From Cognatundibacterium rivi (GTDB taxonomy: Bacteria > Pseudomonadota > Gammaproteobacteria > Burkholderiales > Burkholderiaceae_D): DNA of 64,000 nt. The stretch is taken from positions 1-64,000 of the forward strand of contig NZ_JAGSPK010000006.1 in the NCBI RefSeq assembly GCF_018139565.1, read 5' to 3'. Position 1 is the first letter of the stretch; every line of letters begins with the position of its first letter. Shown piece by piece: positions 1 to 7,501 of the stretch. The position numbers and the translations under genes are program-made. The notes under the pieces were generated by a model that searched no databases, had not been told where the DNA came from, and worked only from the letters and a program-made list of their open reading frames with translations.

Positions 1-77
1 TCCCGAACAGGACCGTGAAACGACTCTGCGCCAATGATAGTGCTGCAACCAGTGTGAAAGTAGGTTATCGTCAGGCT
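1..77 (+). rRNA. rrf: 5S ribosomal RNA, 3' part
   Basis: The first 77 bases match the 3' part of a bacterial 5S rRNA: a TCCCGAAC stretch, the GTGAAACG loop region, the AGTAGGTTATCG segment and the closing TCAGGCT. The 5' end lies outside the window. It marks the end of an rRNA operon transcribed into the window; a terminator and two tRNA genes follow. Confidence 0.88.
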
Positions 78-88
78 TGTATTCTGCT

Positions 89-125
89 AACCCCCCGTTA
101 CCTACCGTAACCGGGGGTTTTGCTT
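89..125 (+). terminator. rRNA operon terminator
   Basis: A GC-rich inverted repeat (CCCCCCGTTA paired with TAACCGGGGG around a short loop) is followed by TTTTGCTTTT. It sits directly after the 5S rRNA end and fits a Rho-independent terminator of the rRNA operon. Confidence 0.8.
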
Positions 126-192
126 TTAGTGAGAGTACTAGTTATTTAAAGGTGTTTTCGCTGAAATTAAGCGAAAAAACTGATTGAAATAC

Positions 193-221
193 TAGACAAA
201 AGACGGAAGTTAAACTATAAT
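193..221 (+). promoter_or_regulatory. sigma-70 promoter for the tRNA pair
   Basis: TAGACA at 193-198 and a perfect TATAAT at 216-221 are separated by 17 bases. The predicted start near 228 lies about 54 bases before tRNA-Val, so the two tRNAs probably form their own transcription unit behind the rRNA terminator. Confidence 0.7.
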
Positions 222-281
222 GTTGCTTCTGTTGACGTTGGTGACACAGCGTTAGATGTTTATCTGACTAAGCAAGAATAT

Positions 282-357
282 GGGTGCTTAGCTCAGTTGG
301 TAGAGCGGCGCCCTTACAAGGCGTAGGTCGGGAGTTCGAGCCTCTCAGCACCCACCA
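282..357 (+). tRNA. tRNA-Val (anticodon TAC)
   Basis: A complete cloverleaf can be folded: acceptor GGGTGCT pairs with AGCACCC, the D arm contains GCTCAGTTGGTAGAGC, the anticodon loop CTTACAA places TAC at 315-317, and the T loop contains GTTCGAG. The CCA end is encoded at 355-357. It reads valine GTA/GTG codons. tRNA-Asp follows 34 bases downstream. Confidence 0.95.
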
Positions 358-391
358 CAGATAAACATAGCAGTACAGATTAAGTAGTTTC

Positions 392-468
392 GGAGTGGTA
401 GTTCAGTTGGTTAGAATACCGGCCTGTCACGCCGGGGGTCGCGGGTTCGAGCCCCGTCCGCTCCGCCA
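392..468 (+). tRNA. tRNA-Asp (anticodon GTC)
   Basis: Acceptor GGAGTGG pairs with CCGCTCC. The anticodon loop CTGTCAC places GTC at 426-428, the T loop has GGTTCGAGCC, the discriminator base is G, and CCA is encoded at 466-468. It decodes aspartate GAC/GAT codons and shares the promoter upstream of tRNA-Val. Confidence 0.95.
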
Positions 469-480
469 GTAATTGAGAAA

Positions 481-508
481 ACGAGTTGCGTAAGCAGCTC
501 GTTTTTTT
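481..508 (+). terminator. tRNA operon terminator
   Basis: ACGAGTTGC and GCAGCTCGT form a nine-pair stem with one G-U pair and the loop GTAA, followed by seven T residues. It lies 12 bases after tRNA-Asp and is a typical intrinsic terminator. Confidence 0.85.
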
Positions 509-600
509 ATTTGTACGTTCTGAATTTGATTTGCCGTGTGCTGTGTCACTTATGGCGCATTACTGTATTTTTCCGGGCGTGATGCTGAGTATCGGATATA

Positions 601-630
601 AAAAAGACGAGTAGATCAACTCGTCTTTTT
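601..630 (-). terminator. terminator of rdgC, probably bidirectional
   Basis: A perfect 12-base inverted repeat (AAAAAGACGAGT and its complement) around a six-base loop. The A/T-rich outer ends give a U tract on either strand. It lies 21 bases past the rdgC stop codon. Confidence 0.8.
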
Positions 631-650
631 AAATTTATTCATCAACTTGC

Positions 651-1559
651 TTACGCAGCTTTGGTGCTGTCGAGTTCTCCATCCAGCGCAAATACGATGT
701 CGTCCAGCATTTTCGCCAATTCGGCCGTCATCAGCATAAAGTCTGCATCAAAGCGTTCTTCCTCGTTGGTTCCTTTGTCTTTATCTTCATCGAGAATATC
801 CAGCGGCTTAATGCGTTTAATCGTCAGTGTATCTGTTAACACAAAACTGATGCGGTCATCCCAGGTTAATGCCAGCTTAGTGCACTGTTTGCCTGCAGCG
901 ATATGTTTCTGGACATCGTCAGGGTCAAGTGTATGGCGCACATAGCGTACCGTCGCTTTATCTTCGGTTGACGATTTCAGCTCTGTATCCTGGTCAATTG
1001 TGAAGCCTTTCGGTGCTTCATTTCCTGCCAGCCAACCTGTCATTGCTGCCTGAGGTGATGATTTGACTCGCAAACCTTCCAGCGGCAGCTTGTCACAGCA
1101 CTTCAAGAGTAATTTGACGACCTCATCGGCACGGGATGGGCTTGATGCATCGATCACCAGCCAACGATTCGCTGGGTCAATCCAGACAAAAGTATTTCGT
1201 TTAACGCCAAATGCGCGAGGTAATAACTCATCAGTGACGCGTTCTTTTAAATCTTTCATCGCCTTTCTGCCGGGTGCAAAACCTTGCTGCTCCTCTAACT
1301 CTGCTGCGCGTGCTTTCGTAACCTGATTGATCACGCTGGACGGCAACAGCTTTTTTTCTGTCGCCAGTGCTATCAGAAACTGGTGATTGACGCTGTGAAC
1401 CAGCATATCGTTATTGCGAGGTGAGGCCCAGCCCTGACTTTGCATTTCATTCGATGCGCATTGAGCGAAAGAAATTCTGGATAACTGCGCATTCAATTCC
1501 TCTGCGCTGATGTTCCAAGGAGAGGCAAGACGAAAAACCTGTAAGTTCTTAAACCACAT
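651..1559 (-). CDS. rdgC: Recombination-associated protein RdgC
   Basis: The 302-residue product has the RdgC-type start [11 protein letters not shown] and the usual length of the family. RdgC is a ring-forming, sequence-nonspecific DNA-binding protein that limits RecA filament formation on duplex DNA and is linked to replication-fork repair. The N-terminal segment [17 protein letters not shown] and the acidic C-terminal part are typical. It is monocistronic, with a strong terminator directly downstream, and diverges from the membrane-protein gene at 1740. I see no truncation or odd composition. Assignment rests on recognising the whole-protein family; no catalytic motif is expected. Confidence 0.93.
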   Translation of the reverse strand: MWFKNLQVFRLASPWNISAEELNAQLSRISFAQCASNEMQSQGWASPRNNDMLVHSVNHQFLIALATEKKLLPSSVINQVTKARAAELEEQQGFAPGRKAMKDLKERVTDELLPRAFGVKRNTFVWIDPANRWLVIDASSPSRADEVVKLLLKCCDKLPLEGLRVKSSPQAAMTGWLAGNEAPKGFTIDQDTELKSSTEDKATVRYVRHTLDPDDVQKHIAAGKQCTKLALTWDDRISFVLTDTLTIKRIKPLDILDEDKDKGTNEEERFDADFMLMTAELAKMLDDIVFALDGELDSTKAA

Positions 1560-1739
1560 AGTAAATCCAAACGAAGAAAACTACCATTCTACACGCCGCC
1601 CCATCGCAACTCACGCCGTAAAACGCGAGCTTCACGACATTTGGCTTCCATTGGTCGGATAGGACGGGAAAGCAGTGCAATTGCCCGCCATACTTCCCTC
1701 ACAAACACTTCAATTCACGATTCACTGACGGAGGCAATC

Positions 1740-2300
1740 ATGTTGCAACAAATTCTGATCAACACACCAATCTGGGTATGGGCGTTACTGGCATTTCTCA
1801 TTTATCGCGGAGTCTTGATGAGTCGCGATCGCCAGGTCACTTTGCGTGCAACATTTATTTTGCCTTTGCTTATGTTAGGTCTGTCTTTACAAGGCTTGAT
1901 CCAGCATTTTGGTGTTCGCTTTGAATCAGTCGGGCTGTGGCTGCTTGCCGCCGTTTGCGTCAGCGCTTTGTATGCCACGCATTTTGGCAAAAATGGTGTC
2001 CAAGTGGTGTCTGAACGCTTGATTCAGTTGCAGGGTAGCTGGATGCCACTCGTCCTGATGATGTCGATTTTCTTCCTGAAATACTGTGAAAACATTGCTG
2101 TTGTGGTGCAGCCAGAACTGCGCTCGAATATTGTGTTTATCAGTGTCTGCAGCGTCAGCTTTGGCATTATGAATGGTCTGTTTTTCGGTAAGCTTCTGAG
2201 AGTGCTGAGTTTACTGGCAAAACATAAACAACCTGCTTTGATGAAAACCGCATCGATGCTTACACTTGCAGACGGACATGGCGCGGGGGAGACAGTATAA
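1740..2300 (+). CDS. DUF6622-like multi-pass membrane protein
   Basis: The 186-residue product starts at the ATG at 1740, which has GGAGG ten bases upstream; an in-frame start 99 bases earlier lacks a ribosome site and adds a non-membrane leader. It has five or six hydrophobic segments, beginning with IWVWALLAFLIYRGV near residues 9-23, and an internal DR loop after the first segment. This pattern resembles the DUF6622 family of small inner-membrane proteins, which has no known function. It lies between rdgC and argS with no sign of an operon, since about 55 bases separate it from argS. Confidence 0.7.
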   Translation: MLQQILINTPIWVWALLAFLIYRGVLMSRDRQVTLRATFILPLLMLGLSLQGLIQHFGVRFESVGLWLLAAVCVSALYATHFGKNGVQVVSERLIQLQGSWMPLVLMMSIFFLKYCENIAVVVQPELRSNIVFISVCSVSFGIMNGLFFGKLLRVLSLLAKHKQPALMKTASMLTLADGHGAGETV

Positions 2301-2355
2301 TGACCGCTGTCCTTATTTAGATTTGTTGCGCGAAACGCAATGAACCCTATGTGCC

Positions 2356-4068
2356 ATGTTAGCTGAACAAAAACAAGAAATTCTCAACTCCTTAAAAAAC
2401 GCGGTTGCCCCCATTTTGGAAGGCAGCGATCTGCAACCGACGGTATTGCTTGAACGCCCAAGAGATCCTTCGCATGGCGATATCGCTTGCAATATTGCCA
2501 TGCAGATCGCTAAACCTTTGCGTAAAAATCCGCGTGAAATCGCTCAGGCGGTTGTGGCGAACCTGGCGGCACAGAATAATCCCCTGATCAGCGCTGTAGA
2601 GATTGCTGGTCCGGGCTTTATTAATATTCGTATCGCAACGGCTGCCAAACAGTCAGTGGTCAAAACTGTGTTGCAGCAGGGCGCGATTTACGGTCAGAGT
2701 CAACGTGGAGCTGGACAAAAAGTTGTTGTCGAATTCGTTTCGGCAAACCCGACCGGTCCTTTGCATGTTGGTCATGGTCGTCAGGGTGCGCTCGGTGATG
2801 CGCTTGCTGCGTTGCTGGATGTACAGGGTTACGACGTTTCGCGTGAGTTTTATTATAACGATGCCGGTGTGCAAATCGGTAATCTGGCTTTATCCGTGCA
2901 GGCACGTGCCAAAGGTCATGCACCGGGTGATGCCGCGTGGCCGGAATCTGCGTATAACGGTGATTACATCGCCGATATTGCGCGCGATTTTCTCGACAAG
3001 AAAACCGTATCTGCCAGCAATGGTCAGCCAGTTACAGCGACAGGTGATGCAGACGATATCGATTCCATCCGCGAATTCAGCGTGACTTATCTGCGCCGCG
3101 AACAAGATACCGATTTGCTCGCATTCGGTGTGAAATTTGATAATTACTATCTCGAATCTTCTTTGTACACAGACGGCAAAGTCGAAGCCACTGTCAGCGC
3201 GCTCAAAGCTGCCGGTAAAACATACGAACAAGATGGCGCATTGTGGTTGCGCACCACCGAGTACGGTGACGACAAAGACCGTGTGATGAAGAAGACCGAC
3301 GGTACTTACACTTATTTCGTGCCGGACGTTGCCTACCACGTCACCAAGTGGGAACGCGGTTATCGCCAGGCCATCAATGTGCAAGGAAGTGACCATCATG
3401 GCACGATAGCCCGCGTCCGTGCTGGCTTGCAGGCACTGGATATCGGTATTCCAAAAGGCTATCCCGACTATGTGCTGCACAAGATGGTGACGGTCATGAA
3501 AGACGGTGCCGAGGTGAAGATTTCCAAGCGTGCCGGTTCTTATGTAACAGTGCGTGACCTGATCGAATGGTCTGGTAACGGTGATGTGGTCAAAGGGCGC
3601 GATGCAGTGCGCTTCTTCCTGATCTCGCGTAAAGCGGATACCGAATTTGTGTTCGATGTCGACGTCGCACTCGCGCAGTCGGATGAAAACCCTGTGTATT
3701 ACGTCCAGTATGCGCATGCGCGTATTTGTTCCGTCCTCGCCCAATATGCGACCGATGAAGCCGCTTTTGCGCCATTACTCAATGTTGATCTGTCGCCGTT
3801 GACAGCGCCGCGCGAAGCGAGTTTGCTGGCAAAAATTGCGGAATATCCTGAAGCATTGGAAAAAGCGCTGGATGAACTCGGCCCGCATCAGGTTGCTTTC
3901 TATTTACGCGATCTGGCTGGCGAGTTGCATAGTTATTACAATGCCGAACGCGTGCTGGTGGATGATGAGCCGACCAAGCTGGCACGTCTGGCACTGATGC
4001 TGGCAACCCGTCAGGTCATCCGTAACGGTCTGGCTCTGATCGGCGTGTCTGCGCCGAATAAAATGTAA
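2356..4068 (+). CDS. argS: Arginyl-tRNA synthetase
   Basis: The class I synthetase charges tRNA-Arg with arginine in the cytoplasm. The 570-residue length is normal. The N-terminal tRNA-binding domain (about residues 1-90) precedes the catalytic core, whose HIGH-type motif is HVGH at 137-140 in the context [14 protein letters not shown]. The second signature is KISKRAG in the middle of the protein, replacing a canonical KMSK as is common in ArgRS. The C-terminal anticodon-binding helix bundle includes the QYAHARICS segment. The SPOR protein gene follows after 119 bases, so an operon with argS is possible but not required. Confidence 0.96.
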   Translation: MLAEQKQEILNSLKNAVAPILEGSDLQPTVLLERPRDPSHGDIACNIAMQIAKPLRKNPREIAQAVVANLAAQNNPLISAVEIAGPGFINIRIATAAKQSVVKTVLQQGAIYGQSQRGAGQKVVVEFVSANPTGPLHVGHGRQGALGDALAALLDVQGYDVSREFYYNDAGVQIGNLALSVQARAKGHAPGDAAWPESAYNGDYIADIARDFLDKKTVSASNGQPVTATGDADDIDSIREFSVTYLRREQDTDLLAFGVKFDNYYLESSLYTDGKVEATVSALKAAGKTYEQDGALWLRTTEYGDDKDRVMKKTDGTYTYFVPDVAYHVTKWERGYRQAINVQGSDHHGTIARVRAGLQALDIGIPKGYPDYVLHKMVTVMKDGAEVKISKRAGSYVTVRDLIEWSGNGDVVKGRDAVRFFLISRKADTEFVFDVDVALAQSDENPVYYVQYAHARICSVLAQYATDEAAFAPLLNVDLSPLTAPREASLLAKIAEYPEALEKALDELGPHQVAFYLRDLAGELHSYYNAERVLVDDEPTKLARLALMLATRQVIRNGLALIGVSAPNKM

Positions 4069-4187
4069 TCTTCATTTTTAGTTTGTTGTTCTGGTTGTTG
4101 TGTTGTGCATGTTTTCAACCAGAATGACAGCTTACTTAAGTAATACCGGTCAGTATTCACAGAGTACAATTTTTTCGTCGGAGACGC

Positions 4188-4823
4188 ATGAAATCACATC
4201 ACTCAACGCTGCAGCGTCAGCAAGGTAATACCTTAACAGGCATCATTATTGGTCTGGTCATTGGCCTGGGCATTGCGGTGGCTGTCGCCTTGCTGATCAC
4301 AAAATCATCGACACCTTTTACAAATAAAGGTGGAAAATCTGACAAACCGGATCAGCCGGTGACGCAGCTGCAGGATCCGAACCGGCCTATGTATGGCAAG
4401 CCTGATGCAGTTAAAGAAGCGGCAAAGGAACAGGCAAAAGACGCCGCAGTAGCCAAACCAGCTGATGCTGCACCGGCGCAGGCCGCTGTCCGCCCACCTG
4501 AAGTGAAAGTGGAAACAAAGCCAGCTCAGGAAAAGCCAGCGGCTGATAAAACCAGTGAAAAAGCAGCAGATGCGGCGGCGGATGATAAATACATCTACTT
4601 CCTGCAGGCTGGCGCTTTCAAAGAGCAGGCCGATGCGGACAGTGCCCGTGCCAAGCTGGCTCTGATCGGCTTTGAAGCCAGAGTGACAGAGAAAAATTCA
4701 GATACCGGTACCATGTATCGTGTCCGTGTCGGTCCGATAAATAATGCCGAAACAATGAACCGAATGAAGGCCAAATTGTCTGAGAATGGCGTTGATGTGG
4801 CAATTGTCAGAACTGCGAAGTAA
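4188..4823 (+). CDS. SPOR-domain inner-membrane protein (FtsN-like)
   Basis: A 211-residue bitopic protein: a short cytoplasmic N-terminus, one membrane helix at about residues 17-40 (GIIIGLVIGLGIAVAVALLI), an Ala/Lys/Pro-rich periplasmic linker at about 55-130, and a C-terminal SPOR domain (about 133-211) with YFLQAGAFKEQADAD and YRVRVGPI. SPOR domains bind denuded septal peptidoglycan, so a cell-division role like FtsN is likely. It lies between argS and dsbA, and dsbA follows after 36 bases, so the two are probably cotranscribed. The argS-SPOR-dsbA order is common in Betaproteobacteria. Confidence 0.88.
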   Translation: MKSHHSTLQRQQGNTLTGIIIGLVIGLGIAVAVALLITKSSTPFTNKGGKSDKPDQPVTQLQDPNRPMYGKPDAVKEAAKEQAKDAAVAKPADAAPAQAAVRPPEVKVETKPAQEKPAADKTSEKAADAAADDKYIYFLQAGAFKEQADADSARAKLALIGFEARVTEKNSDTGTMYRVRVGPINNAETMNRMKAKLSENGVDVAIVRTAK

Positions 4824-4859
4824 ACAGATTCAGTAATTCAGATTAATAAAGGAAAAGAT

Positions 4860-5576
4860 ATGCGTAGATTTACTCAAGCGATATATGCAGTATTTTTGCT
4901 GGGCTTAGGCCTGGTTTCAGCGAGTGCGGGTGCCTCTCCGGCCATGCCGCAATCCGGCGTTGAGTACCGTGTACTCGGTCGTCCACAGCCAACAGAAGCT
5001 GGTAAAAAAGTTGAAGTCATCGAATTCTTTGGCTATTTTTGCCCGCACTGCAATGCGCTCGAGCCTTTGATCGCAGAATGGGTCAAAAAACAGGGTGACA
5101 ATATCGTGTTCAAACGTGTACACGTGAATTTTCATAATCTGGTGCAACAGCAAAAACTGTATCTGACACTGGAAGCAATGGGTAAAGCCGATGAGTATCA
5201 GATCAAAGCGTTCAACGCTTTGCACGTCGAGCGTAACCGTTTGCAATCCGATGCGGAAGTCATGAGTTTCGTTGCCAAGTCTGGCCTCGATAAACAGAAA
5301 TTTACGGATGTTTATAATTCCTTTGCGATTCAAAGCAAACTGAACCGTACCAATCAATTGCTGGAGTCGTATCAGGTTGATAGCGTTCCTATGGTTGCGG
5401 TGGATGGCCGTTTCCTTACTTCACCGGTAGAGTCCGTACGTACCATGGGCCGTGTTTCTGAAGAAACTCAGAACCGTTCATTGTTGCAGGTACTCGATTT
5501 CCTGGTCAGTAAAGCGCAAAAAGAAAAAGCGGGTGCAGCACCTGCTGCCGCAGCTGACAGTGGCAAGAAAAAATAA
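4860..5576 (+). CDS. dsbA: Thiol:disulfide interchange protein DsbA
   Basis: The 238-residue periplasmic oxidase introduces disulfide bonds into exported proteins. A signal peptide covers about residues 1-25 (hydrophobic core AVFLLGLGLVSAS, Ala-rich cleavage region). The thioredoxin-fold active site CPHC lies at 61-64 in FFGYFCPHCNALEP, and the cis-proline loop is seen in DSVPMVAVDG. The C-terminal Ala/Lys-rich tail is common in burkholderial homologues. A ribosome site (AAGGAAAAG) precedes the ATG, and an intrinsic terminator lies just downstream. Confidence 0.94.
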   Translation: MRRFTQAIYAVFLLGLGLVSASAGASPAMPQSGVEYRVLGRPQPTEAGKKVEVIEFFGYFCPHCNALEPLIAEWVKKQGDNIVFKRVHVNFHNLVQQQKLYLTLEAMGKADEYQIKAFNALHVERNRLQSDAEVMSFVAKSGLDKQKFTDVYNSFAIQSKLNRTNQLLESYQVDSVPMVAVDGRFLTSPVESVRTMGRVSEETQNRSLLQVLDFLVSKAQKEKAGAAPAAAADSGKKK

Positions 5577-5594
5577 GCTGAAGTACGATGCAAT

Positions 5595-5622
5595 AAGTCC
5601 GCTGCTGGCGGACTTTTTTTTT
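5595..5622 (+). terminator. terminator after dsbA
   Basis: AAGTCCGC and GCGGACTT form a perfect eight-pair stem with the loop TGCTG, followed by a run of nine T residues. It ends the SPOR-dsbA transcription unit 12 bases before the next start codon. Confidence 0.9.
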
Positions 5623-5633
5623 AATTGGACACT

Positions 5634-6416
5634 ATGAAAAACGTTTTCATTACGGGTGCATCTTCCGGCATAGGCGCTGCGCTTGCGCGTGAATATGCGG
5701 CGCAAGGCGCAACGCTGGGCTTGCTGGCTCGCCGCCGCGATAATCTTGAACAATTGCGTCGCAGCTTGCCAAATCCTGAGCAGCACCATATTTACGCGGT
5801 CGATGTTACCGATCATGCGGCCTTAGCAGCCGCTGCTGCCGATTTCATACGCCAGACCGGTAACGTTCATGTGGTGATTGCAAATGCCGGTATTTCCGTC
5901 GGCACCTTAACCGAACACGCTGGTGACCTTGCTGTTTTTGAACGCGTTGTACAAACCAATCTGACCGCCACCGTGGCGACATTTGCGCCTTTCATCCAGA
6001 CTATGAAAAATGACGCGCAACCGGATGCGTGCCGCCTGGTCGGGATTGCCAGCGTTGCCGGTATCCGTGGCTTGCCCGGAGCTGAAGCCTACAGCGCATC
6101 GAAAGCTGCCGTCATCAGCTATTGCGAATCGCTGCGGGTGGAATTGAAAAAAAGCGGCATCCGTGTCGTCACGATTGCGCCGGGCTACATCGATACGCCG
6201 ATGACGCAGATCAACACCTATCGCATGCCTTTCCTGATGCCGGTGCAAAAATTTGCGGCGAAAGCAGTGCAGACGATAGATGCGGGTTGTTCTTATCGCG
6301 TTATTCCTTGGCAGATGGGCGTGGTCGCCAAGGGTTTACGGCTGTTGCCAAACGCCTTGTACGATGCCGTATTTTCTCGTGCCCCGCACAAGGCGCGTGC
6401 AGACGATCAGCATTAG
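5634..6416 (+). CDS. Short-chain dehydrogenase/reductase
   Basis: A 260-residue classical SDR. The cofactor-binding glycine motif GASSGIG is at residues 8-14, the NAG motif at 84-86, and the catalytic tyrosine and lysine in YSASK at 153-157, with the serine upstream near 140. The loop after strand 2 carries ARRRDN, which suggests NADP(H) preference. The substrate cannot be read from sequence. The ATG at 5634 is chosen over an upstream in-frame TTG because it starts exactly at the Rossmann strand. The stop is three bases from the BtuF-like gene, so the two are probably cotranscribed. Confidence 0.88.
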   Translation: MKNVFITGASSGIGAALAREYAAQGATLGLLARRRDNLEQLRRSLPNPEQHHIYAVDVTDHAALAAAAADFIRQTGNVHVVIANAGISVGTLTEHAGDLAVFERVVQTNLTATVATFAPFIQTMKNDAQPDACRLVGIASVAGIRGLPGAEAYSASKAAVISYCESLRVELKKSGIRVVTIAPGYIDTPMTQINTYRMPFLMPVQKFAAKAVQTIDAGCSYRVIPWQMGVVAKGLRLLPNALYDAVFSRAPHKARADDQH

Positions 6417-6419
6417 TTC

Positions 6420-7247
6420 ATGCCAGATACCTACGATGACGATGGTCAAAAAATGACGAATGATGTCTCCCTTACCGATGCCATCGGGCAGCAACATCAG
6501 CCGGTGGCCGCAGCGCAAGCCAGAATCGTCAGTCTGGTGCCATCGATCACTGAGCTGATCTGCGATCTCGGTCTGGCATCCTCACTGGTCGGGCGTACCG
6601 GGTTTTGTATACATCCCGCTGACGTGGTGCAAGCAATTCCCAAAACCGGCGGCACTAAGGATGTGAATATTGAAAAAATCCGCCGGCTCGCACCAACGCA
6701 TCTGATTGTGAATATCGATGAAAATGAAAAACCGACGGTGGATTTGCTGGCGGAATTTATTCCGCATGTGATTGTGACGCACCCGAATACCCCGCGCGAC
6801 AATCTGGCTTTATATCGTCTGCTGGGTGGAATTTTTCAGGTCGAGGCCGCGGCCGGACAACTCTGTACCGCGTTTGAAAAGGCGTACGCTGATCTGACCA
6901 TGCCGGTCAACCCACAACGTGTTTTGTACTGCATATGGAAAGACCCGTGGATGAGCATTGCGGGCGATACCTATATCGCGAATATGCTGAAGCTGGCGGG
7001 TTGCGAGGTCTGGGCACCGGAAAACAATACCTTGCGCTATCCGGCTTTCAGCTGGAATGACACGATGGCGGCGCAATTTGACAGCGTCTTATTATCGACC
7101 GAACCGTATCGCTTCACGGAAGCCCATGTCGATGCGCTGGAACGCCAGCTGGGCAAGCCCGTGCAGCTGGTCGATGGCGAAATGCTGTCGTGGTACGGCA
7201 GCAGGGCGATCCAAGGCTTGATGTATTTAAAAACATTGAAATTTTAA
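6420..7247 (+). CDS. BtuF-like cobalamin/metal-complex binding protein without signal peptide
   Basis: A 275-residue protein of the helical-backbone periplasmic binding family (BtuF/FecB type): RIVSLVPSITELICDLG opens the first lobe, GRTGFCIHP and GGTKDVNIEKIRRLAPTHLIV follow, and DSVLLSTEPYRF lies in the second lobe. Such proteins bind corrinoids or iron chelates for ABC import. Oddly, there is no signal peptide: about 34 polar residues precede the first strand, and a shorter start at 6453 does not create one. Many betaproteobacterial 'cobalamin-binding' homologues look the same, so a cytoplasmic role is possible. No ABC permease genes are adjacent; a TonB-dependent receptor follows downstream. 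Confidence 0.78.
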   Translation: MPDTYDDDGQKMTNDVSLTDAIGQQHQPVAAAQARIVSLVPSITELICDLGLASSLVGRTGFCIHPADVVQAIPKTGGTKDVNIEKIRRLAPTHLIVNIDENEKPTVDLLAEFIPHVIVTHPNTPRDNLALYRLLGGIFQVEAAAGQLCTAFEKAYADLTMPVNPQRVLYCIWKDPWMSIAGDTYIANMLKLAGCEVWAPENNTLRYPAFSWNDTMAAQFDSVLLSTEPYRFTEAHVDALERQLGKPVQLVDGEMLSWYGSRAIQGLMYLKTLKF

Positions 7248-7323
7248 ATCTGAAAATATTTTTACAAATTTCAGCTATTCCGCATAAATGTCACACTGAG
7301 GACACAAACCAGACACACCAAGA

Positions 7324-7353
7324 TTGACATGTTTTTCTTCAGGGGCTGATACT
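7324..7353 (+). promoter_or_regulatory. predicted sigma-70 promoter of the TonB receptor
   Basis: A consensus TTGACA at 7324-7329 and GATACT at 7348-7353 are separated by 18 bases. The predicted start near 7360 lies just before the first arm of the inverted repeat at 7363, giving a leader of roughly 140 bases ahead of the receptor gene. Confidence 0.6.
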
Positions 7354-7362
7354 CAAATGCAT

Positions 7363-7450
7363 AGAAATCTGTCTGAAACCCAGGGCTGGCCTGCACCTCG
7401 ATAGAGCATGGCCTGACGCGCTTGCTGTTTTATCTGGCTGACAGATTTCT
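7363..7450 (+). promoter_or_regulatory. structured 5' leader, candidate cis-regulatory RNA
   Basis: A perfect 11-base inverted repeat, AGAAATCTGTC at 7363-7373 and GACAGATTTCT at 7440-7450, encloses 66 bases that contain further pairing blocks (for example CTGGCC and GGCC segments). The closed stem begins within a few bases of the predicted transcription start and ends about 50 bases before the receptor start codon. I see no cobalamin box or other riboswitch consensus that I can name. This is a structural candidate only. Confidence 0.5.
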
Positions 7451-7501
7451 CATCAAATTGAATATCTCCCAATCAACATTGCAATTCTAAGGAATCTTGT
7501 C

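Noticed and set aside
2890-3744. 284-codon minus-strand frame
   Set aside because: Lies fully inside argS in the opposite direction; composition is that of a shadow frame.
7248-7501. Cobalamin riboswitch before the TonB receptor
   Set aside because: I could not find the conserved B12-box or the expected core in this leader.
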